Shown here one piece after another: positions 58,323 to 64,000 of a stretch of 64,000 bases of DNA. Origin of the DNA: Deltaproteobacteria bacterium Ga0077550 (GTDB lineage: Bacteria > Myxococcota_A > Polyangia > Nannocystales > Nannocystaceae); assembly GCA_001464385.1 (NCBI GenBank), contig LNFB01000138.1, positions 1-64,000 on the forward strand, written 5' to 3'. Below the pieces are notes generated by a model. That model did no database searches and was not told the origin of the DNA. It saw nothing but the letters and a program-made list of their open reading frames with translations. The stretch's first letter is position 1, and every line of letters begins with the position of its first letter. A program made the translations under genes and the position numbers.

Positions 58323-60751
58323 TAGTTCCTGAGGGGCTTGCCGGTCTTGAGGGTGTGCTCGATGCGGGCGCGGGTCTTCTCCTCGCCGCACAGGCTGACG
58401 AACGCCTCGCGTTCGAGGTCCAACAGATCCTGGGCGGTCACGACGCTGCCCGGCGGCTTCATGCCGCCCGACAGCACGTGGCCGATCTTCTCGCCGACGA
58501 GCTTGTCGTGGGCCGACGCGTAGCCGCCCCAGTGGAACAGCGCGGCGCCCAGCAGGAAGCTCGCGCCGCGGCCCGAACCGACGACGGTGATCGGCTCGTC
58601 GCGATCGGGTGGGGTGTAGCCCGCGTCCGCCAGGGCGAGCACCGTGCGCTTGGCCTGGGCGATGACCTGCATGCGATGAAAGACGATGCGATCGGTGTCG
58701 CGCAGGAACCCGATCGCGCGGGCCTCGGCCGCGCTGGTGCTGACCTTGCCCTGCGCGGCGTTCTCGAAGCCGCGGCGGACCATCGGGTACGGATCGCCGC
58801 CCTCGACCTGGCTCGCCCATGCGGAGGCGCGGCGGACGATCTCCTTGAGCCCGCCGCCGGCCGGCACGACGCCGATGCCGGCCTCGACGAGGCCCATGTA
58901 CAGCTCGGCGTGGGCGACGACCGCGTCGCACGACAGCGTGCACTCGGCCCCGCCGCCCAGCGTCATGCCGTAGGGCGCCGCGACCACCGGCAGCTCGCCG
59001 TGGCGAAGATCCATGAGCGTGTCCTGGAACAGCTTCACCGCCGCGCCGAGCTCGTCCCACTTGCCGGCCGTGGCCATCGCGAGGATCTGCCGCGCGTCGG
59101 CGCCGGCCGAGAAGTTCTCGTCCTGGCTGCCGATGACCAGGCCCCGGAAGCCCCGATCGAGCAGCTTGGCCGGCGCCTCGCGGAGCATCGTCAGCACGCC
59201 CTCGTCGAGCGTGTTCATCTTCGAGCGGAACTCGAGCACCGCGATGCCGTCGCCGACGTCGAGGAGGCTCGCGGTCTTGGTGGCGTGGATCTCCGCGCCC
59301 GCGGCCCGTCGCTCCCCGAGGACGAGCACGCCCGGCTTGGCGGCGATCGGCTGGTGCGCACCACGCTGGGGATCGAACACCGTCGGTGCGGCGGGCGTGC
59401 CGCCGTACCACGTCGCGCCCTCGCCGGTCGCGACGAGCGCGACCGCGGCCTTCGCCGGCGTGATGCCCATCGCCTTCATCTGCTCGAGCGACCACGCGAC
59501 GCCGACCATGTCCCAGAGCGCGAAGGGCCCGACCTTCCAGCCGTAGCCCCAGCACATCGCGTCGTCGATCGGCCTCGGGTCGTCGCAGATCGTGCCCAGA
59601 CGGTTGGCCGCGTAGTTGAACAGCGGCAGGTAGGCCTTGCGCAGGAAGTCGCCGGCGCGGCCCTCGGCGCGCATCGCCGCGGCGACGCGCTTGCCGAGGT
59701 CGGGGATCTTCGCGATGTCGGCGAGCTCGGGGAACGACGGCTCGATCCGCGCGCGGTACGTCAGCGTGGCGAAGTCGATCGACTGCACCTCGGACGCGCC
59801 GCCTTGGCCCTTCACCTTCTTGTAGAAGCCGGCGCCGGTCTTGTCGCCCTTGAGGCCCGCGGCGAGCATCCTCTGCACGACGTCGGCCGTGCCCATCTGG
59901 TCGTGGAGCTCGTCGTAGTTCGGCGCGGCGGGATCGCCCGACGTCACCTTGCGCAGGTTCTCGGTGACCAGGACGCTGACGTCGAGGCCGACCAGATCGC
60001 CGAGGCGGAACGAGCCGGTGCGCGGCCGGCCGAGGAGCGGGCCGTTGAGCAGGTCGACCTCCTCGACGGTGTAGTTGCCCGCGAACGTCGCCCCGAAGGT
60101 GAGGATCGTCGACGCCACGCCGATGCGGTTGGCGATGAAGTTCGGGGTGTCGCGGCACGGCACGACGCCCTTGCCGAGCACGTCCTCGCAGAAGCGCGAC
60201 AGCTCGGCGACGACGCCTGGATCGGTGTCGGGGCCGGGCACGATCTCGAGCAGGTGCATGTACCGCGGCGGGTTGAAGAAGTGCATGCCGACCACGCGGC
60301 GGCGCGCCGACTCCGGCAGCGCGGCGGCGATCGACCCGATCGCGAGGCCCGACGTGTTGGTGCCCAGGATCGCGTGGGCCGGGGCGGCGGCGGCGATGCG
60401 GGCGAACAGCGGCTGCTTGATGTCGAGCCGCTCGATGACCGCCTCGATCACCAGGTCGCTCTTCGCGACCGCGGTCTCGAGGTCGTCCTCGAGGTTGCCG
60501 ACGCCGACGCGGGCGGCGGCGCCGGGATCCATGAACGGCGCGGGCTTGCCCTTCAGCATGGCCTTCAGCGCGCCGGCGGCGATGGCGTTGCGCGTCGACC
60601 TCGGAGCGCCGGGCGGCGTACCGGGCGGGACGATGTCGAGCAGTTGCACGCGGAGGCCGGCGTTCGCGAGGTGGGCGGCAATCTGCGCCCCCATGGTGCC
60701 AGCGCCGAGCACGGTCGCGAACAGCGAGTGGGTCGGTCGTCGAAGCGTCAC
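58322..60751 (-). CDS. fadN: 3-hydroxyacyl-CoA dehydrogenase / enoyl-CoA hydratase fusion (FadN type)
   Basis: The 809-residue protein has the NAD-binding dehydrogenase first ([30 protein letters not shown]) and the enoyl-CoA hydratase region second (about 490-660, [55 protein letters not shown] with the catalytic-type Glu). That order matches FadN rather than E. coli FadB, as does the length. It catalyses the middle two steps of beta-oxidation. GTG 60751 or GTG 60760 are equally possible starts. fadA follows, giving a fadN-fadA pair; the acyl-CoA dehydrogenase is not in the window. Confidence 0.93.
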   Translation of the reverse strand: MTLRRPTHSLFATVLGAGTMGAQIAAHLANAGLRVQLLDIVPPGTPPGAPRSTRNAIAAGALKAMLKGKPAPFMDPGAAARVGVGNLEDDLETAVAKSDLVIEAVIERLDIKQPLFARIAAAAPAHAILGTNTSGLAIGSIAAALPESARRRVVGMHFFNPPRYMHLLEIVPGPDTDPGVVAELSRFCEDVLGKGVVPCRDTPNFIANRIGVASTILTFGATFAGNYTVEEVDLLNGPLLGRPRTGSFRLGDLVGLDVSVLVTENLRKVTSGDPAAPNYDELHDQMGTADVVQRMLAAGLKGDKTGAGFYKKVKGQGGASEVQSIDFATLTYRARIEPSFPELADIAKIPDLGKRVAAAMRAEGRAGDFLRKAYLPLFNYAANRLGTICDDPRPIDDAMCWGYGWKVGPFALWDMVGVAWSLEQMKAMGITPAKAAVALVATGEGATWYGGTPAAPTVFDPQRGAHQPIAAKPGVLVLGERRAAGAEIHATKTASLLDVGDGIAVLEFRSKMNTLDEGVLTMLREAPAKLLDRGFRGLVIGSQDENFSAGADARQILAMATAGKWDELGAAVKLFQDTLMDLRHGELPVVAAPYGMTLGGGAECTLSCDAVVAHAELYMGLVEAGIGVVPAGGGLKEIVRRASAWASQVEGGDPYPMVRRGFENAAQGKVSTSAAEARAIGFLRDTDRIVFHRMQVIAQAKRTVLALADAGYTPPDRDEPITVVGSGRGASFLLGAALFHWGGYASAHDKLVGEKIGHVLSGGMKPPGSVVTAQDLLDLEREAFVSLCGEEKTRARIEHTLKTGKPLRN

Positions 60752-61012
60752 GGCGCGCACGCTAGCAGGTCGCCCGGGCGGGGTGACGCGCAGAACGCCG
60801 CACGCCGCAACACGCCGCGAGAGGGGCCCAGGGACGCGGTTCTGTGCGGTCCGCCGGGCGCGTCGCCGGCGATGCGGCCCGTGTTCGGCCGGCCGCCGCG
60901 TGGGGCGATCCGCCGCGGTCCACTTCGGCCCTTCGCGTGCGGCGGGCCACGCCGACGACAAGCAATTTGGGAACGCCGTGCTAGCGTGTAATGCTGGGAG
61001 TGGGATCGTTCG

Positions 61013-63595
61013 ATGCGTTCGCGTGCACGGGCAGTGGTAGCGACCCTTGGTCTGGCGGGACTCGTCGCGCTGGTCGTCGCTCGACCCGAGCCCTCCGATG
61101 CCGCGACGGCACCGCTCGACGGCGCGGCCACGACCGGCACGCTGACGATCGTGGCGCTCGGTGACACCGCGCTCGCGGCGTCGGCCTCGCCCACCCCGCC
61201 CGTCGACGCGCCCACGCCCGACTCGACCGCGGTGCTGCACGGCCTGCAGGGCGCCGCGACGGCCCTCGGCGCGCGCGATGCCGCCCGGGCCATCACCCTG
61301 GCCGATGGGCTCCTCGCCGATCCGTCGGTCACCCCGGGGTCACCGACCTGGTTCGTCGCCGGCGCCATCCTCGGCCGCGCGCACCTCATCGCGGGTCGCC
61401 CTGCCGAGGCCATCGCGGCCCTCGAGCCGCGGGTCGAGAGCAAGCAGCTGGCGAAGTTCCTCCCGCCCGACGTCCTCGGCGTCGAGCTGGCCGAGGCCGA
61501 GCTGGCGTTCGCTCGCCGCAGCGGCGTCGATCGCAAGGCAGCCGACGCGAAGCTCCAGGCGGGGGTGGCCCGCCTGCGCAAGCTCGCGAAGCTCGAGCCG
61601 ATCCGCAACTTCGCCCACATGCAGGTGCTCTCGGCGCAGATGCTCGCGGCGATGAGCGACGTCAGCGGGGCACGCAAGGCCGTGGCCGCGCTCGAGGACG
61701 TCCTCGGGCAGTACCCGCACCATCCCGAGCGCGGGCGCATGTGGCTCGAGCACGCGCGCGCCCTCGATCGCGCGGGCAGGTCCAAGGACGCGATCGCCGA
61801 GCTCCGCAACATCACCATCGAGCGCGCGGGCGAGCCCGAGGGCGCCGCCGCGTGGGAGACCCTCGAGGCGATCGCGGCGCGCAGCGGCAAGAGCCCCGAG
61901 CCCCTCGGCTACGCCGAGCGCCTGGCGAGCGCGACCGCGGCCCGTCGGAACAAGCGGGCCGATGTGTCCCGCGATCTGCTGGAGCAGCTCATCGCCGATC
62001 CGGGGGTGCCCGGGTCGATCCGATCGCAGGCCGAGCGCTCGCGATCGTTCACCGCGTCGAAGCAGCGCGACTACGGCACGTGCGCCGCCGACCTGCGCAA
62101 GGTCTACGCGAGCACGGGCAGCCTCGAGGTCCGCGACGATCTGCTCAAGTGCCTCGAGAAGGGCGCCTTCTACGACGAGGCGATCGAGCTGCGCTTGTCC
62201 GACCTCGCCGGCAAGAAGGCGAAGAAGAAGGCCCAGCGCGCCCACGTGCACTGGGAGGCCCTCGACCTCGCGGTGCGCGGTGGCAAGTACGAGCGGGCCC
62301 GCGCGTTGCTGGCGAAGTACGAGAAGGACGGCAAGGCCCACGGGCAGGAGCGCGCGTGGCTGCACCCGTGGCTCGCGATGCGCCTGGGCGAGGACGCGGC
62401 CGCCATCGTCGGGTTCGCGGCGTACGAGAAGAAGTACCGCGGTGACGCGAAGAAGGCCCGCTACTTCCGCGGCAAGCTGCAGGTGCGCCAGCCCGACGCT
62501 GCCACGCGCGACGCGGGGGCGCTCGCGCTGCGACAGCTCGCGAGCAGCGATGCGCTCGGCTACTACGGGCTGCAGGCACGGCAGCGCCTGCTCGACGCCG
62601 GCCTCGAGGCGCCGGCGGTGACCAAGCTCGCGCCGGTCGCCGAGGAACTCGATCCGCCGACACGCGCCGAGGCCCAGGCGACGCTCGATCGGCTCGCGGC
62701 CGCGTACGGCGACGCGTGGCCGTCGATCGAGCGCACGCGTCAGCTGTACCTCGCGGGCTACAACGACGAGGCCCGCCGCGAGCTCCGCGTCACGGTGCAG
62801 GCCTACCAGACCCGCGGGAAGAAGGCCGGTGGCCCCCGCAGCGAGGACATCCTCGTCGGCCTCGGCTGGAAGCCCAACTGGAAGTACCCGCGCGTCGCCC
62901 CGACCAAGGCGGGCCGCAAGATGCTGCGCGACGGCGCGACCGTCGAGGCGCTGCGCGTCGGCCTGCGCGAGGTCGCGTTCGCCCTGCAGGAGCCCCATGC
63001 CTACGTGAAGCTCAGCACGTCGAAGGACGCTCCGTTCAAGGCGCGCTGGACGTTGCGCGCGTTCCGACCCGCGGTCGAGCGCGAGGCCCGGCTGCGGAAG
63101 ATCGATCCGAAGCACCTGTGGGCGCTGATGTACACCGAGTCGCGGTTCCGGCCGCACGTCGTGTCGCACGTCGGGGCCCGCGGCGCGCTGCAGATCATGC
63201 CCTCGACCGCGCACCAGCTCGCCGAGCGCCTCGGCGAGACCGACGAGGGCCACTTCTTCGACACCGACCGCCTCTTCGACATCGACACGAACGCGCACCT
63301 CTCGGCGTACTACGTCGCGGAGTTGTTGGCGAAGTTCCACGGCCAGGCCCCGATGGCGTACGCGAGCTACAACGGCGGCCCGAGCAACGTGGCTCGGTGG
63401 CTGGCCGCGAAGGCCCAGAGCCCGACCAAGCTCGACATGGACACCTTCATCGAAGAGATCGCCTTCGGCGAGAGCTACCGCTACACGAAGCGCGTGATGG
63501 AAGTGCACGCGACGTACGGCCTGCTCTACGAGGGCGACCTGCCGCGGTGGGGGAACGACGTGGATCCGGCGTACGAGGACAACATCGATTTCTAG
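61013..63595 (+). CDS. Soluble lytic transglycosylase (Slt-type)
   Basis: The 860-residue exported protein has a signal peptide and a long alpha-superhelical (TPR-like) region with alternate helices such as HPERGRMWLEHARALDRAG. The C-terminal SLT domain (about 695-830) has the catalytic Glu in MYTESRFRPHVVSHVGARGALQIMP, and ASYNGGPSNV and YRYTKRVME motifs. It cleaves peptidoglycan between MurNAc and GlcNAc, forming anhydro-muropeptides in the periplasm. Length and order match Slt70-like proteins, though larger. A strong hairpin follows the stop. Confidence 0.94.
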   Translation: MRSRARAVVATLGLAGLVALVVARPEPSDAATAPLDGAATTGTLTIVALGDTALAASASPTPPVDAPTPDSTAVLHGLQGAATALGARDAARAITLADGLLADPSVTPGSPTWFVAGAILGRAHLIAGRPAEAIAALEPRVESKQLAKFLPPDVLGVELAEAELAFARRSGVDRKAADAKLQAGVARLRKLAKLEPIRNFAHMQVLSAQMLAAMSDVSGARKAVAALEDVLGQYPHHPERGRMWLEHARALDRAGRSKDAIAELRNITIERAGEPEGAAAWETLEAIAARSGKSPEPLGYAERLASATAARRNKRADVSRDLLEQLIADPGVPGSIRSQAERSRSFTASKQRDYGTCAADLRKVYASTGSLEVRDDLLKCLEKGAFYDEAIELRLSDLAGKKAKKKAQRAHVHWEALDLAVRGGKYERARALLAKYEKDGKAHGQERAWLHPWLAMRLGEDAAAIVGFAAYEKKYRGDAKKARYFRGKLQVRQPDAATRDAGALALRQLASSDALGYYGLQARQRLLDAGLEAPAVTKLAPVAEELDPPTRAEAQATLDRLAAAYGDAWPSIERTRQLYLAGYNDEARRELRVTVQAYQTRGKKAGGPRSEDILVGLGWKPNWKYPRVAPTKAGRKMLRDGATVEALRVGLREVAFALQEPHAYVKLSTSKDAPFKARWTLRAFRPAVEREARLRKIDPKHLWALMYTESRFRPHVVSHVGARGALQIMPSTAHQLAERLGETDEGHFFDTDRLFDIDTNAHLSAYYVAELLAKFHGQAPMAYASYNGGPSNVARWLAAKAQSPTKLDMDTFIEEIAFGESYRYTKRVMEVHATYGLLYEGDLPRWGNDVDPAYEDNIDF

Positions 63596-63637
63596 CGGGG
63601 TGCGGAAGAACGCAGAGCGTTCTTCCGAACACCCCGC
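63595..63637 (+). terminator. Strong hairpin after the transglycosylase gene
   Basis: GCGGGGTG plus CGGAAGAACGC (63595-63613) pairs perfectly with GCGTTCTTCCG and CACCCCGC (63617-63637) around a three-base AGA loop, giving 19 pairs with one two-base bulge (aa, 63628-63629). The stem begins on the last base of the stop codon. No T run follows, so it could stop transcription or protect the mRNA end. Confidence 0.7.
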
Positions 63638-63640
63638 TCC

Positions 63641-63745
63641 GTGCCCGTGCCCGTGCCCGTGCCCGACGTGGCCAACCAGCGGGCCACCGCAGGCCCGCCC
63701 GCGAGCCGGGGGTGGCCAACCAGCGGGCCACCCCAGCCCGCCCGC
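63641..63745. repeat. Hexamer run and duplicated hairpin repeats
   Basis: GTGCCC is repeated four times (63641-63664). Next come two direct copies of GTGGCCAACCAGCGGGCCACC (63668-63688 and 63712-63732), each followed by a similar GC-rich tail (caggcccgcccgc, cagcccgcccg). In each copy GTGGCC pairs with GGCCAC across eight bases, so both form hairpins. The block resembles an extragenic palindromic repeat. Confidence 0.7.
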
Positions 63746-63857
63746 CGAGCAATTCCAACCGAGTCCGCCCCGGCACGCCGCTCGCACACTGACCGCGTGT
63801 GCGGGCTGCTACGCTAGACGACGAGACGGCGCCGGCACGCGACCCCGGTGCACCCCC

Positions 63858-64000
63858 ATGGCCATGGCGACGCGTCCCGACTCCTCCCGATTCCCCGCGC
63901 CCGACGAGCGCTTGGTCATGCCCGAATGCGGCTACGAGATCGTCGGTGGAGAGGTCTTCTCCGTGAGTCCGGCCCACGAGCCGCACGGGAGTCGCCACTC
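63858..64000 (+). CDS. Uma2-family putative nuclease, N-terminal part (cut by window end)
   Basis: ATG 63858 (or 63864) starts a frame open to the window end. It reads LVMPECGYEIVGGEVFSVSPAHEPHG, matching the Uma2 N-terminal motif (YEIVxGEVxxxSP) and the protein at 29409-30008 (FHELVGGEIVEKATPSGEHG). Only about 48 residues are visible, so the catalytic core cannot be checked. Confidence 0.75.
   Translation, partial: MAMATRPDSSRFPAPDERLVMPECGYEIVGGEVFSVSPAHEPHGSRH

Noticed and set aside
60961-61000. Promoter before the transglycosylase gene
   Set aside because: TTGGGA and TAATGC are 16 bases apart but match consensus boxes poorly, so no call was made.

Overview
The window is a GC-rich chromosomal segment from a deltaproteobacterial/myxobacterial genome, most likely a member of Nannocystineae (Myxococcota). 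This is inferred from three Ser/Thr protein kinases, many lipoproteins whose lipobox Cys is followed by Ser/Thr/Gly-rich linkers, a C-terminal Gly-Cys-Gly-Cys / hydrophobic / Arg tail of MYXO-CTERM type, an AgmX-like domain and near-universal G/C at third codon positions. I saw no rRNA, tRNA, CRISPR array, phage or insertion sequence. Genes are dense and arranged in short operons, several with 4-base ATGA or GTGA overlaps.

Layout. 1-7.1 kb: the 3' part of a secreted c-type cytochrome gene faces a five-gene coupled operon (diheme MauG-type peroxidase, TPR membrane protein, lipoprotein, cytochrome P460, Ser/Thr kinase). 7.5-11.4 kb: an ECF-type sigma factor followed by a kinase-TPR protein. 11.5-16.1 kb: exported proteins, a Nei-type DNA glycosylase and an AgmX-like membrane protein. 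16.2-20.4 kb: a lysyl-oxidase lipoprotein, then a decaying stretch (AraC and Tat-protein remnants, a frameshifted diheme peroxidase, a frameshifted lipoprotein). 20.5-28.1 kb: EttA, a MYXO-CTERM protein, a lipoprotein paralogous to the one in the P460 operon, two M15-like peptidoglycan hydrolase candidates around arginine decarboxylase, and an SRPBCC protein.

28.3-29.4 kb holds the most striking gene: a peroxiredoxin-glutaredoxin fusion in which an in-frame TGA sits exactly at the peroxidatic cysteine and is followed by a bacterial SECIS-like hairpin, so it is very probably a selenoprotein. 29.4-36.7 kb is a leftward run of two amidohydrolases (one without the metal-binding HxH), a PLP-dependent decarboxylase, RidA, an alpha/beta hydrolase, a caspase/legumain-fold protein and a Uma2-type nuclease. 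36.8-39.9 kb is a coupled UbiA prenyltransferase / unknown / glutathione reductase operon. 40-46.4 kb holds a 1207-residue CheB-CheR-PAS-histidine kinase-receiver protein and a membrane-fused spermidine-synthase-like protein. 46.5-49.4 kb holds a two-domain flavoenzyme of the aminobenzoyl/salicylyl-CoA hydroxylase type and a SET-domain protein.

49.4-53.6 kb is a leftward cluster of an ECF sigma factor, a beta-lactamase-fold hydrolase and an adenylation-PCP-GNAT protein. The architecture and specificity residues of the last resemble insect Ebony (beta-alanyl-amine synthase). 53.8-56.9 kb: FG-GAP lipoprotein, membrane protein and a third kinase. 57-60.8 kb: fatty-acid beta-oxidation genes fadA and fadN separated by a pair of near-identical hairpins. 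61-64 kb: a large Slt-type lytic transglycosylase, a strong hairpin and a repeat cluster, and the start of a second Uma2 gene cut by the window edge.
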